A DNA stretch of 64,000 nucleotides from DASXRA01 sp036502575 (GTDB lineage Bacteria > Actinomycetota > Actinomycetes > Mycobacteriales > Jatrophihabitantaceae): positions 31,997 to 95,996 of the forward strand of contig DASXYL010000010.1 of NCBI GenBank assembly GCA_036502575.1. The letters run 5' to 3'. Position 1 is the stretch's first letter; the number at the start of each line of letters is the position of its first letter. Of this stretch, positions 27,049 to 35,934 are shown piece after piece. Under the pieces are notes generated by a model. It made no database searches and was not told the origin of the DNA. It saw nothing but the letters and a program-made list of their open reading frames with translations. Position numbers and translations under genes: made by a program.

Positions 27049-28280
27049 CGGTCGGATTGGACAGCATCGAGCGGGCCATTGCCGACATCAAGTCGGGCAA
27101 GGCGGTCGTGGTCGTCGACGACGAGGACCACGAGAACGAGGGCGATCTGATCTTCGCCGCCGAGCTGGCGACGCCCGAACTGGTGTCGTTCATGGTGCGC
27201 TACACGTCGGGCTACATCTGCGTGCCGATCACTGAGGGCGACGCCGACCGTCTCGATCTGCCGCCCATGTTCCGGGTGAACCAGGACCGCCGCGGCACCG
27301 CCTACACGGTCACCGTCGACGCGCGCGAAGGCGTGTCGACCGGAATCTCCGCGGCCGATCGGGCGCTGACGATGCGGCTGCTGGCCAACCCCGACGCCGG
27401 CCCGGAGGATCTTTCCCGCCCGGGGCACGTCGTGCCGCTGCGCGCCAAGGACGGCGGGGTACTGCGCCGCCCCGGCCACACCGAGGCGGCCATTGACCTT
27501 GCCGTCCTCGCGGGCCTTCGACCGGCCGGGGTGCTGTGCGAGATCGTGTCCGAGAAGGATCCGGCCGGCATGGCCCGCGCCGAGGAGCTGCGGGTGTTCG
27601 CCGACGAGCACGAGCTGGCGCTGATCTCCATCGCCGACCTGATCGCCTACCGCCGCCGCTTCGACAAGCTCGTCACGCGGGTCGCGTCGGCGCGGGTGCC
27701 GCTGCGCTACGGCGAGTTCACCGCGGTCGGCTACTCGTCGAGTTACGACGAGCGCGAGCACGTGGCGTTCGTGTTCGGCGACATCGGCGACGGCGAGGAC
27801 GTGCTGGTGCGAGTGCACTCCGAGTGCCTGACCGGCGATGTGTTCGGGTCGCTGCGCTGTGACTGCGGCCCGCAACTGGACGCAGCTCTGGCCACCGTCG
27901 CCCGCGAGGGGCGTGGAGTCGTGCTGTACATCCGGGGCCACGAGGGTCGGGGCATCGGCCTGCTGCACAAGTTGCAGGCCTACCAGTTGCAAGACGCCGG
28001 CGCGGACACCCTCGACGCCAACCTGGAACTCGGCCTGCCCGCCGACGCACGCGACTACGGCACCGGCGCGCAGATCCTGTACGACCTGGGCGTGCGCACG
28101 ATGCGGCTGTTGACGAACAACCCGGCCAAGCGCGCCGGCCTCGAGGGCTACGGGCTGCGCGTCGTCGGACGCGTGCCGCTGCCTGTGCACGCCAACCCCG
28201 AGAACCTGCGCTACCTGGAAACCAAACGCGACCGCATGGGCCACGACCTGAATCTCGATCTCGAGGAGCCGTCAGCATGA
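27045..28280 (+). CDS. ribBA: Bifunctional DHBP synthase / GTP cyclohydrolase II
   Basis: A 411-residue fusion that supplies both riboflavin precursors. The N-terminal dihydroxybutanone phosphate synthase (about 1-205) has DDEDHENEGDLIFAAE and TVDAREGVSTGISAADRA. The C-terminal cyclohydrolase II has the zinc site in VHSECLTGDVFGSLRCDCG, RGHEGRGIGL, and the catalytic stretch near VRTMRLLTNNPAK. Start and stop overlap the neighbouring rib genes (ATGA on both sides). Confidence 0.97.
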   Translation: MTVGLDSIERAIADIKSGKAVVVVDDEDHENEGDLIFAAELATPELVSFMVRYTSGYICVPITEGDADRLDLPPMFRVNQDRRGTAYTVTVDAREGVSTGISAADRALTMRLLANPDAGPEDLSRPGHVVPLRAKDGGVLRRPGHTEAAIDLAVLAGLRPAGVLCEIVSEKDPAGMARAEELRVFADEHELALISIADLIAYRRRFDKLVTRVASARVPLRYGEFTAVGYSSSYDEREHVAFVFGDIGDGEDVLVRVHSECLTGDVFGSLRCDCGPQLDAALATVAREGRGVVLYIRGHEGRGIGLLHKLQAYQLQDAGADTLDANLELGLPADARDYGTGAQILYDLGVRTMRLLTNNPAKRAGLEGYGLRVVGRVPLPVHANPENLRYLETKRDRMGHDLNLDLEEPSA

Positions 28281-28759
28281 GCGGCGAGGGTGCGCCGACA
28301 CTGTCCACTGTGGACGGTGCCGCGGAGCTGCGAGTGGCCGTCGTCGCCGCCCAGTGGCATGCCACCGTCATGGACGGCCTGCTCGGCGGTGCTCGTCGGG
28401 CCCTGGCTGACTCGCAGGTGCGTGACGTCACCGAGGTTAGTGTGCCGGGTGCGTTCGAGTTGCCCGTGGCGGCCGCGCGTCTCGCGGCCGCCGGGTTCGA
28501 TGCGATCGTCGCGCTCGGGGTGGTCATCCGGGGTGGGACGCCGCACTTCGACTACGTGTGCACAGCGGCCACCGACGGGCTGACGCAGGTAGCGGTGCGC
28601 ACCGGCGTCCCGATCGGGTTCGGGGTGCTCACCTGCGACAACGACGAGCAAGCCCTGGACCGCGCCGGTTTGCCCGGTTCCAAGGAGGATAAGGGCCATG
28701 AAGCGGCGGTTGCCGCATTGAGCACCGCCGTGGCGCTGAGTCGGTTCGACCTCCCGTAG
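28277..28759 (+). CDS. ribH: 6,7-dimethyl-8-ribityllumazine synthase
   Basis: A 160-residue enzyme that condenses the two precursors into lumazine and normally forms icosahedral or pentameric shells. VVAAQWHATVMDGLLGGA, VPGAFELPVAA, ALGVVIRGGTPHFDYVC and GFGVLTCDNDEQA are the family motifs. The first 18 residues form a variable tail, and part of it (LSTVDG) is encoded by a 20-bp palindrome repeated elsewhere. It closes the rpe-ribD-ribE-ribBA-ribH operon. Confidence 0.97.
   Translation: MSGEGAPTLSTVDGAAELRVAVVAAQWHATVMDGLLGGARRALADSQVRDVTEVSVPGAFELPVAAARLAAAGFDAIVALGVVIRGGTPHFDYVCTAATDGLTQVAVRTGVPIGFGVLTCDNDEQALDRAGLPGSKEDKGHEAAVAALSTAVALSRFDLP
28299..28318. repeat. Coding-region palindrome, copy 2
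   Basis: Exact copy of 19333-19352, in the variable N-terminal tail of ribH, again read in the frame giving LSTVDG. Confidence 0.65.
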
Positions 28760-28779
28760 CGGCGGCGGACTTTACGCCT

Positions 28780-29340
28780 ATGTCTGACGTCTCGGGCATC
28801 GTGCTCGCGGCCGGCGCCGGAACGCGGCTGGGCCGGCCCAAGGCGGCGCTGGTCGTGAACGGCGAGCGGCTGGTCGACCGAGGGGTGCGCGTGTTGCGCT
28901 CGGCGGGATGCGGGGAGGTAGTGGCCGTCGTCCGTACCGGCATGGAGGTCGATGGGGCCACCGTGGTGGTCAACCCCGATCCGGATCGAGGGATGGGCTC
29001 GTCGCTGCGGCTCGGGTTGGGGGCAGCGTCCGGGCCGCGGGCGGTGATCGTGCTCGTCGACACGCCCGGAATCGGCCCCGACGACGTGCGGCGGGTGCTC
29101 GGTGTCCAAGCGCCGTTCGTCATCGCCCGGTACGGCGAGCGGCGCAGCCACCCGGTCGCGATCGATCGTTCCGTTTGGGCGGAGGTGGCCGCGCTCGCGG
29201 ACGGCGACCAGGGTGCCCGGCCGTTCATGCGCGCCCATCCGGATCTCGTGACCGACGTGGCGTGCGACGGCGACCCGTCCGACATCGACACGCCCGACGA
29301 TCTGGCCGGCTGGGACGCCCGCACCGGATCCTCTCCTTGA
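28780..29340 (+). CDS. MobA/MocA-like nucleotidyltransferase
   Basis: A 186-residue NTP transferase. LAAGAGTRLGRPKAAL at 9-24 is the nucleotide-binding motif and resembles MocA, the CTP:molybdopterin cytidylyltransferase, more than MobA. VLVDTPGIGPDDV carries the metal aspartate, and GDQGARPFMR and DIDTPDDL are conserved near the end. The CO-dehydrogenase-like hydroxylase at 39203-42905 belongs to a family that uses the cytosine dinucleotide form of molybdopterin, so this gene could serve it. That link is inference: the genes are 10 kb apart. It is 20 bp after ribH. Confidence 0.75.
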   Translation: MSDVSGIVLAAGAGTRLGRPKAALVVNGERLVDRGVRVLRSAGCGEVVAVVRTGMEVDGATVVVNPDPDRGMGSSLRLGLGAASGPRAVIVLVDTPGIGPDDVRRVLGVQAPFVIARYGERRSHPVAIDRSVWAEVAALADGDQGARPFMRAHPDLVTDVACDGDPSDIDTPDDLAGWDARTGSSP

Positions 29341-29389
29341 TCATCTCTGCTCTACGGACCGAACCTGGTCCATTCGGCCGAGATCATCA
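29338..29389. terminator. Imperfect inverted repeat after the nucleotidyltransferase gene
   Basis: TGATCATCTC at 29338-29347 pairs with GAGATCATCA at 29380-29389 (9 of 10), and an inner GGACC/GGTCC pair encloses GAACCT. The outer arm includes the stop codon. No T-run follows. It could end the rib transcript or be a regulatory dyad before ltrA. Confidence 0.4.
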
Positions 29390-29427
29390 CGGAGGAACCG
29401 GGGCGAAATCGGCTTCTACCCCTTGGC

Positions 29428-29433
29428 TAGCGT
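29428..29433 (+). promoter_or_regulatory. Leaderless -10 box for ltrA
   Basis: TAGCGT followed by 6 nt and the GTG at 29440. Confidence 0.45.
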
Positions 29434-29439
29434 GATGCC

Positions 29440-30576
29440 GTGAGCGACGACGTCCAGATCGCCGAGCGGACCGAGAAGCGGGTCACCTGGGCCGAGCTGT
29501 TCTTCGACCTCGTGTTCGTCTTCGCGGTCACCGAGGTCTCCTCGCTGCTGCACGACCACCACGGCGCGAGCTGGATACTGCGGGCGCTGATCGTGTTCGT
29601 GCCGCTGTACTGGTCGTGGGTGGGGACATCGGTCCTGGCCAACACGCAGGACCTGACGAGCGCGGCCAGCCGGATCGGCATCTTCGCAGTCGGGCTGTGC
29701 GGACTGTTCATGGCCCTGGCCGTGCCCGACGCCTACGGCGATCGGGGAGTGCTGTTCGGCTGCGCGTACCTGGGCGCCCGGATCGTGCTGGCGTTCATGA
29801 TGTTCCGCAACGTCCCGTTCACGATCAACCCGATCGCCGTCGGCCTCTGCGCCAGCGGACCGCTCATCCTGGCCGGTGGCTTCGCGCACGGCAACGCCCG
29901 CGAGGCGATCTGGGCGGTGGCGGCGGTGATCGACCTGTCGTCGCCGACGATCCTGCGTAACCGGCTGCGCAGCATGCGCTTCGACCCGGGCCATCTCGCC
30001 GAGCGGTTCGGCCTGTTCCTGATCATCGCGATGGGCGAGTCGGTCGTGGCGATCGGCGGCCCGGCGGCGCAGAGCGAGCACCTGACCGCCGGCGTGTTGT
30101 GGGCGGTCGCCGCGGCGTTCGTCCTCACCTGCGCGCTGTGGTGGGTGTACTTCCACTTCGCCGCGGACGCCATGCGTTACGCCCTCACGACGGCGCAGGT
30201 GCAGACCCATATCGCCCGGCATGTGATGACGTACGGGCATCTGTTACTGATCGGCTCGGTGATCTCCATCGCGGTCGGGATGCGCGAATCGGTCGCGCAC
30301 CCGGGGCATCACCTGTCCTGGGGGGTGTCCGGGCTCTTGGTGGGCGGCTGCGCGCTGTATCTCGCCAGCTACGGGTACACGCGCTGGGCGATGTTCAAGC
30401 TGGTGTCGACGACCCGGCTCACCGCCGCGGTGGTCATGTTGGTGCTGCTTCCGATCGCCCCGCACGTACCCGCGCTCGCGGCGCTGATCCTGGTCGCCGC
30501 CGTGCTCATCGCGCTGAACGTCGTCGAGTACCTGCGCGTGCGCCGGGCTGTGCCTAACGCGCTCGGGCCTCGCTAG
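29440..30576 (+). CDS. ltrA: Low temperature requirement A family membrane protein
   Basis: A 378-residue polytopic protein with about 10-11 hydrophobic segments. The N-terminal signature TWAELFFDLVFVFAVTEVS identifies the LtrA family, named from a Listeria gene needed for growth in the cold; its biochemical role is unknown. LIIAMGESVVAIG in the middle is also conserved. GTG start behind a leaderless-type -10 box. Its 3' end overlaps that of the convergent DUF1116 gene by 23 bp. Confidence 0.88.
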   Translation: MSDDVQIAERTEKRVTWAELFFDLVFVFAVTEVSSLLHDHHGASWILRALIVFVPLYWSWVGTSVLANTQDLTSAASRIGIFAVGLCGLFMALAVPDAYGDRGVLFGCAYLGARIVLAFMMFRNVPFTINPIAVGLCASGPLILAGGFAHGNAREAIWAVAAVIDLSSPTILRNRLRSMRFDPGHLAERFGLFLIIAMGESVVAIGGPAAQSEHLTAGVLWAVAAAFVLTCALWWVYFHFAADAMRYALTTAQVQTHIARHVMTYGHLLLIGSVISIAVGMRESVAHPGHHLSWGVSGLLVGGCALYLASYGYTRWAMFKLVSTTRLTAAVVMLVLLPIAPHVPALAALILVAAVLIALNVVEYLRVRRAVPNALGPR

Positions 30577-31951
30577 CCAAGGCGGCCAGGGCGCTCGGGA
30601 AGATCTCGGCCGGCGGCGTGACGAGCCCGGCCCCGACCTGCCCGGTACCGGCCTCGCGACCGGCCATGCCGGTGTTGATCTGCGGCAGGATGCCGGTGCG
30701 CACCACCCGGGTCACGTCGATGCCGCAGGGGGTACCGCGGAAGTCGAGGACCGGGATCGAGTAGGCCGGGTGCTCGGCCAGGGTGATCTCGTACATGCGG
30801 CGGGTGGTGGCCAGCGCGTCCGCGACGGTGCCGCCGACGAAGCGGACGATGGCCGGCGCGGCCGCCATGGCGAAGCCGCCGAGCCCGGCCGTCTCGGTGA
30901 TCGCCGAGTCGCCGATGTCGGGGTTGGCGTCGTCGGGTCCGAACGCGCCCAGGTAGAGGCCGTCGGGCACCTGGGCCGGACCGGTGAACCACTGCGCGCC
31001 GGTGCCGGCGACCTGGACGCCGAAGTCGGTGCCGTTGCGCGCCATCGCCACGACCATCGTCGAGCCCGGGATGTTGCGGGCCGCGTCGAGGGTGAGCTTG
31101 CACGCCGGCATCGCCAGGTTGAGGAAGAAGTGGTCGTTGCCGGCGACGAAGCGGGCCGCCTCGGCAATGTCGGCCGAGGGAAACCCCGAGTCGATCAGCG
31201 ACGGCATCAGCTCGCGCAGCAGCATCAGTGTGCCGGCCCGGTTGCGGTTGTGCGCCTCGTCGCCCATCTGCAGCATCTGGGCCAGGATCGCCTTGATGTC
31301 GATCGGCCCGTGCGCGCGGACCGCGGCCTGCAGCATCGGACCCAGGATGTCGGCCATCCAGCGCAGCCGGGCCAGCACGTCGGGGGAGTAGGCGCCGTAG
31401 CGCAGCACCTTGCCCAGACCCTCGTTGAGCGAGCAGTACGCGAGCGCCCCCGTGCCCGGATCCTCCAACACGAACAGCCACATCGACGCCGACACCACGC
31501 CGGCCATCGGCCCGACCGCGCGATGGTGGTGGCACGGCGCGAGGCTCACGGCCCCGGCCTGGAACAACGCCGCCGCGTCGTCCGGGTCGCTGACCAATCC
31601 CTCGAAGGCGGCGGCCCCCATCAGCGCGCCCCGCAACGGCCCGGACGCGCGGTCCCACGCGATCGGCGGGCCGGCGTGCAGGAAGTCGTCGTTGGCCAGG
31701 CCCAGGGCGTCGCCGGCCGGCATCACGTCAACGAGCAGCGCGCGAGTGTCGAGCATGCGTCGGACCGCTTCGGCGTTGGCGGCGACCCGCCGCGGGTCGG
31801 CCATCACGGCGGCGAGGTCGCCCGACGTGCCGTCCATGGGCGGGCGCCAGTCGACGCGGGTGACCGGCGCCGCCTGCGCCTCGGCGGCGTCGGCGAGCAG
31901 GTCGATGCCGGCCGCGATCAGCGACGGATCACGCCGCAACAAGTCGGTCAT
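30554..31951 (-). CDS. DUF1116 protein, AllG (YlbE)-like carbamoyltransferase subunit
   Basis: A 465-residue protein of the DUF1116 family. In E. coli the homologue YlbE (AllG) is one of three components of oxamate carbamoyltransferase, which phosphorolyses oxalurate to oxamate and carbamoyl phosphate. Conserved-looking stretches are LHAGPPIAWDRASGPLRGAL, LAPCHHHRAVGPMAGV, GDEAHNRNRAGT and GNDHFFLNLAMP. The ATG at 31951 overlaps the fdrA stop (ATGA). It is last in a coupled triad whose other members are FdrA and DUF2877. The in vivo substrate here may not be oxalurate, as no allantoin genes lie in the window. Confidence 0.88.
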   Translation of the reverse strand: MTDLLRRDPSLIAAGIDLLADAAEAQAAPVTRVDWRPPMDGTSGDLAAVMADPRRVAANAEAVRRMLDTRALLVDVMPAGDALGLANDDFLHAGPPIAWDRASGPLRGALMGAAAFEGLVSDPDDAAALFQAGAVSLAPCHHHRAVGPMAGVVSASMWLFVLEDPGTGALAYCSLNEGLGKVLRYGAYSPDVLARLRWMADILGPMLQAAVRAHGPIDIKAILAQMLQMGDEAHNRNRAGTLMLLRELMPSLIDSGFPSADIAEAARFVAGNDHFFLNLAMPACKLTLDAARNIPGSTMVVAMARNGTDFGVQVAGTGAQWFTGPAQVPDGLYLGAFGPDDANPDIGDSAITETAGLGGFAMAAAPAIVRFVGGTVADALATTRRMYEITLAEHPAYSIPVLDFRGTPCGIDVTRVVRTGILPQINTGMAGREAGTGQVGAGLVTPPAEIFPSALAALASEARAR

Positions 31952-33390
31952 CGGGCCACCAGGCCGCAGGCGAACCGGGCGGCCTGGGCGTTCGAGGCGA
32001 AGACGTGCGCGCCGGCCTTCTGCAGGGCGGCCGCCTGGGCCTCGAGGCCCTGCGGATCGGCGCCGGTGCCGATCAGGCTGGCCACCACCGGCACCGCTGC
32101 CGCCTCGATCAGCGGTGCGAGCTCGCCCGCAGGATCGGCGTTGGCGCCGTGTCCGAGGACGACGTCGAGCAGGATCACCGCCGTGCCCGGATCGGCGGCC
32201 TCGGCGGCGAGGCGTTCCAGGCGAAGCGACTGGTCGATCATCGGATGCGGGCGCCCGGCGGTCAGCTCGTCGTCCCCGAAGTCGATCATGACGTGGCCCG
32301 GCGCGCGCTCGGTGGGGCCGATCCGGTCCTCGGGCCGCAGCGCGATGTTCGATCGGATCGCGCCCAGCTCGGCCGACGCGATCAGCATCGCCTCGTCGCA
32401 CAGCGTGCCGCCGCAGAACAGCCCGCGTAGCGCGCCGGGCCGCGGCTCGACCGGCGGGCCGGGCCGTCCCGCCCAGGACGCCCAGGTCGGTACCGGCGCG
32501 CCGAGAGCGGCAATGGCGGCCTCGGCGGCGGCCGTCAGGTCGGTCTCACCGAGGAACGCGAACTGGACGCCGGTGTCCAGGGTGTCGGCGTGGGCGCGGA
32601 CGGCGCGCGCGACGTCGTCAGCCGGCGGCTTGGACACCACGACGATCAGCTCGGTCGCGGGGTCGGCGTCCAGGGCGTCCAGCGCGGTCATCGTCGAACG
32701 GGCGCCCACCGCCGAGGACAGGTCGCGGCCGCCGACGCCCAGCGCCGCCGTGACGCCCACGCCGGCGGCGTCCAGGAGGCACAGCAGCTGCTGGCACCCG
32801 GTGCCTGACGCGGCCACGATCCCGACCGGGCCCGGCTGCACAGAGTGGGAGAACCCGAGCCCGATGCCGCCTACGACGGCGGTGCCGCAGTCCGGTCCCA
32901 TGACGAGCAGGCCCCGCTCGGCCGCCGCCGACTTGAGCCGTACCTCCTGGTCGATCGGCACGTTGTCGGAGAACACCATCACGTCGCAGCCGGCCTCGAG
33001 GGCGTCCATCGCCTCGGTGAACGCGTGCGGTCCCGGCACGGAGATCAGCGCCAGGTTGCCGCCGAGTCGGGCCGCTGAGGCCACCGTCCGGGCCGGCGCC
33101 TCGGTGGCGGCCGAGGACGCCGGGCGGGCGGTCAGCGCCTGCTCGGCCACCGCGAGAGCGGCGGCCAGGGCCACCTCGTCGTCGGCTCGGATCGCCACGA
33201 GCAACGCGTCGGCCGAGACATCGCCTGGTGCGGTGAAGCCCATGCCGCGCGCCAGATCCAGGTTGAGCTCGGTGGCCATCGCGACCAGGGCGGTGTTGAC
33301 GCCGTCGGACCCGCTCACCTGCTTGCTCACCTGCATGAGCGTGACCGAATCTGCGTACGCGCCGCCGCGCGCCTCGACGTGATCGATCAC
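31948..33390 (-). CDS. fdrA: FdrA family protein, AllF-like carbamoyltransferase subunit
   Basis: A 480-residue protein resembling the alpha and beta parts of succinyl-CoA synthetase. It has the FdrA N-terminus (YADSVTLMQVSKQVS, then MATELNLDLARGMGF), a CoA-ligase-like segment MGPDCGTAVVGGIGLGFSHS followed by GIVAASGTGCQQLLCLLD, and a second domain with DVVLGHGANADPAGELAP. In E. coli FdrA (AllF) acts with AllG and AllH as oxamate carbamoyltransferase. GTG at 33390 overlaps the upstream DUF2877 stop. The preceding regulator and the distant carbamate kinase fit a role in making carbamoyl phosphate from a ureide. Confidence 0.9.
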   Translation of the reverse strand: MIDHVEARGGAYADSVTLMQVSKQVSGSDGVNTALVAMATELNLDLARGMGFTAPGDVSADALLVAIRADDEVALAAALAVAEQALTARPASSAATEAPARTVASAARLGGNLALISVPGPHAFTEAMDALEAGCDVMVFSDNVPIDQEVRLKSAAAERGLLVMGPDCGTAVVGGIGLGFSHSVQPGPVGIVAASGTGCQQLLCLLDAAGVGVTAALGVGGRDLSSAVGARSTMTALDALDADPATELIVVVSKPPADDVARAVRAHADTLDTGVQFAFLGETDLTAAAEAAIAALGAPVPTWASWAGRPGPPVEPRPGALRGLFCGGTLCDEAMLIASAELGAIRSNIALRPEDRIGPTERAPGHVMIDFGDDELTAGRPHPMIDQSLRLERLAAEAADPGTAVILLDVVLGHGANADPAGELAPLIEAAAVPVVASLIGTGADPQGLEAQAAALQKAGAHVFASNAQAARFACGLVAR

Positions 33391-34115
33391 GCGGCAATCC
33401 TGCTGGACGCCGCGTCGGCCGCCGCGAGCACCCCGCCGGCGAGGGCGGCGCCCGAGGTGTGGCCCACCGCGAGCAGCTCGGCCAGCGCGCGGTCGAGCCG
33501 ACGGCCGCCGCCGAGCGCGTCCAGCAGGCCGGCGACCTGCGGGATCGCCTCGCCGAGCGCCGCGTGCCGTAGCAGCGCCGCCGACAGCGTGGTCGTGCGC
33601 CGGTGCGCCTGCGAGTGCACGAGCGCTCGCAGCTCGTCCGCGGGCAGCCCGTAGGCGGCCGCGCCGACGAGGTATCCGGCCAGGACGTCGTCGCCGGACG
33701 GGGTCAGCCCCGGGCCCCGGCCGAGGAGCCGCTCGTCGACGTCGACGCGATCCACCGACCGCTGGGCCTGCCGCACGAGCGCCGGCGGGGGATCCGGGCG
33801 GCGCGCCACCTGCATCGACACGGTCCGCCCGGCGCCGATCTCGACCGGCCCGACCCGGATCGCGCCGTTACCCACGACCACGTCCCCGGGGTCCGCGGGC
33901 AGATCCAGTTGGGGTGCAGTGAGCTGCAGGCCGCAGGGCAGGCGTACCGCGGTGCGGCTGAGGACGGCGATCACGCCGAAACCGCGCGGTACGGTGACGT
34001 AGAGCGCGGTGGGAAAGTGGCCCAGAACGCTTCCGGAGCATGCGGGGCCGGCCAGCAGATCGCGCACACCGGCCGGCACGGAGGCACGGAGCGCGACAGT
34101 GGACGTCGTTGTCAC
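33387..34115 (-). CDS. DUF2877 protein, AllH (YlbF)-like carbamoyltransferase subunit
   Basis: A 242-residue protein of the DUF2877 family, recognised by GRGPGLTPSGDDVLAGYLVG at about 132-151. The E. coli member YlbF (AllH) is the third component of oxamate carbamoyltransferase. The N-terminal half has a mixed beta pattern without clear motifs. GTG at 34115 is the only start that gives the full domain. It is first of three coupled genes (DUF2877, fdrA, DUF1116) and lies 104 bp from the divergent pucR start, so PucR may control the triad. Confidence 0.87.
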   Translation of the reverse strand: MTTTSTVALRASVPAGVRDLLAGPACSGSVLGHFPTALYVTVPRGFGVIAVLSRTAVRLPCGLQLTAPQLDLPADPGDVVVGNGAIRVGPVEIGAGRTVSMQVARRPDPPPALVRQAQRSVDRVDVDERLLGRGPGLTPSGDDVLAGYLVGAAAYGLPADELRALVHSQAHRRTTTLSAALLRHAALGEAIPQVAGLLDALGGGRRLDRALAELLAVGHTSGAALAGGVLAAADAASSRIAA

Positions 34116-34207
34116 GTCGCCATTGTCCGGTCCTCCGGCCGTCCCTTCCCCCAGACGTCCGCGACCCCCGAAATACGCGGACTACTGCGGACGCTACGCA
34201 TCGCGAG

Positions 34208-34213
34208 TACGGT
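34208..34213 (+). promoter_or_regulatory. Leaderless -10 box for pucR
   Basis: TACGGT with a 6-nt gap to the ATG at 34220, in the 104-bp region shared with the divergent DUF2877 gene. Confidence 0.45.
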
Positions 34214-34219
34214 CTGCCG

Positions 34220-35932
34220 ATGGTCACAGTTGCCAACGATCGGGCCGATGAGATGCGGGAGTTGCCAGCACGGCGCGGGCAGTACGGGCTGCCGGTCCGG
34301 GCGCTGCTGAACGTTCCCAGCCTGCGAGGCACGCGCGTCCTGGCCGGGGCCGGCGGGCTGGACCGGGAGGTGCGCCGGGTGAACGTGATGGAGGTGCCCG
34401 ACATCCTGCCCTGGGTCAAGCCGCACGAGCTGCTGCTCACCACCGGCTTTCCCCTGCGTGCGGTGCCCGGAGAGTCGGACGACGTGGCGGCACTGTGCCG
34501 GCTGGTCAGTGACCTGAACGAGCGGCGCCTCGCCGCCATCGCGATCAAGCTCGGCCGCTACATCGACCGCCTGCCCGACGCCGTCCTGCAGGTCGCCGAG
34601 GGGCTCGACCTCCCCCTGCTCCGGGTCCCCGACGGTGTCGCCTTCGACGACGTGATCACCGACGTGTTCACCGAGCTGCTCGATCGGCAGTCCGGCGCCC
34701 TGAGCCGGGCCGATGAGCTGCACCGCGCCCTGGCCGCCATCGTGCTCGAAGGCGGCGACCTGCCCCAGATCGCCGAGGAAGTGGCCCGTCTGCTCGACGC
34801 GGCCGTCCTCATCTGCACGCCGGACGGCCGGGTGCAGGCCGAAGGTGGCGCCCGCGAGTCGTTCGCCGAACTGCCGCTGTTCGACGCCACCGGCCGGTTC
34901 CGGGTGGAACAGCTCAAGCTCGGGATGCAACCAGCACCGGACGGACGCCCGGGCGAGCTGGCCCTCGTGTCGATCGTCGCCGGAGGGATCGACCACGGCC
35001 GCATCGCCGCCTTTCGGGCCGACGCACCGCTGCCGGCGCCCGGCGTCCAGGCCCTCGAACGCGCCGCGACGGTCGCCGCGCTCGCGATCACCAAGCAGCT
35101 GGCCGTCGCCGCGGTCGAGAGCAAGTACCGCGGCGACTACCTGCGCGACGTGCTCGTAGGGGCCGCCGGTGATCCCGGAGCGGTCGTGGCGCACTGCGCG
35201 TCGCTGGGCTGGAACGTCGACCGTCCGATGGTGGTCGTGGTCGCCGAACTCGACCCGGACGACCCGCAGCGCCCGATTCCGCCGGCGCCGATCTCGCTGC
35301 GCTCACCGCAGGAGCGATTCACCGCCGCCTGGCAACAGGTCATGCGCCCGCGGGACAAGGCCGCACCGGTTGTGGGCTTCAGCTCCGAGGTCGTGGCGCT
35401 GCTGCCGCTCGAGGACGGCGACAAGGACGCCGCCGCCGCCATGGTCGACTCCGTTGTCACCGCGGTCGCCGGAGACCGAGGTGGCGGCCGCCGCTCGTTC
35501 TGCGCCGGGGTCAGCCGCTTGGTCCTGGATCCGGCCCGCATCGCCGAGGCGTACAGCGAGGCCCGCAAGGCGGTCGCGGTGGGCCGCCGGGTGCGAGGCC
35601 GGGGCAGCGTGGCGCACTTCGATTCACTCGGCGTGCACCGGCTGCTCTCGCTGGTGCCGGATGCGGCCGAACTGCGCTCGTTCGCCGAGGAGACCCTTGG
35701 TGACCTGGCCCGCGACACCGCCGAGGCGGCCGACCTGCGGCACACGTTGCAGACCCTCCTCGACACCAACCTCAACGTCGCCGAGACGGCCCGCATCCTG
35801 CATTTCCACTACAACACGCTGCGCTACCGCATCGGCAAGCTGGAGCGCATCGTCGGACCGTTCACCACCCAAGCGCCGTTGCGCCTGGACGTCGCCCTCG
35901 CCCTGCAGGTGATCGAGATGCGCGGCATCTGA
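34220..35932 (+). CDS. pucR: PucR family transcriptional regulator
   Basis: A 570-residue regulator. The N-terminal PucR ligand-type domain (about 25-150) contains NVMEVPDILPWVKPHELLLT and AIAIKLGRYIDRLPD. A central GGDEF-like fold without catalytic motif follows, and the C-terminal helix-turn-helix lies near 515-560 (LLDTNLNVAETARILHFHYN, then TLRYRIGKLE). Relatives control purine and ureide catabolism in Bacillus and actinobacteria. Its position divergent from the AllHFG-like triad and upstream of a molybdenum hydroxylase makes it the likely regulator of this region. ATG 34220 follows a leaderless-type -10 box. Confidence 0.92.
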   Translation: MVTVANDRADEMRELPARRGQYGLPVRALLNVPSLRGTRVLAGAGGLDREVRRVNVMEVPDILPWVKPHELLLTTGFPLRAVPGESDDVAALCRLVSDLNERRLAAIAIKLGRYIDRLPDAVLQVAEGLDLPLLRVPDGVAFDDVITDVFTELLDRQSGALSRADELHRALAAIVLEGGDLPQIAEEVARLLDAAVLICTPDGRVQAEGGARESFAELPLFDATGRFRVEQLKLGMQPAPDGRPGELALVSIVAGGIDHGRIAAFRADAPLPAPGVQALERAATVAALAITKQLAVAAVESKYRGDYLRDVLVGAAGDPGAVVAHCASLGWNVDRPMVVVVAELDPDDPQRPIPPAPISLRSPQERFTAAWQQVMRPRDKAAPVVGFSSEVVALLPLEDGDKDAAAAMVDSVVTAVAGDRGGGRRSFCAGVSRLVLDPARIAEAYSEARKAVAVGRRVRGRGSVAHFDSLGVHRLLSLVPDAAELRSFAEETLGDLARDTAEAADLRHTLQTLLDTNLNVAETARILHFHYNTLRYRIGKLERIVGPFTTQAPLRLDVALALQVIEMRGI

Positions 35933-35934
35933 GG

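Noticed and set aside
30770..33382. An 870-codon plus-strand frame opposite DUF1116 and fdrA
   Set aside because: The same shadow effect; no motifs, and the real genes on the minus strand are coupled and recognisable.
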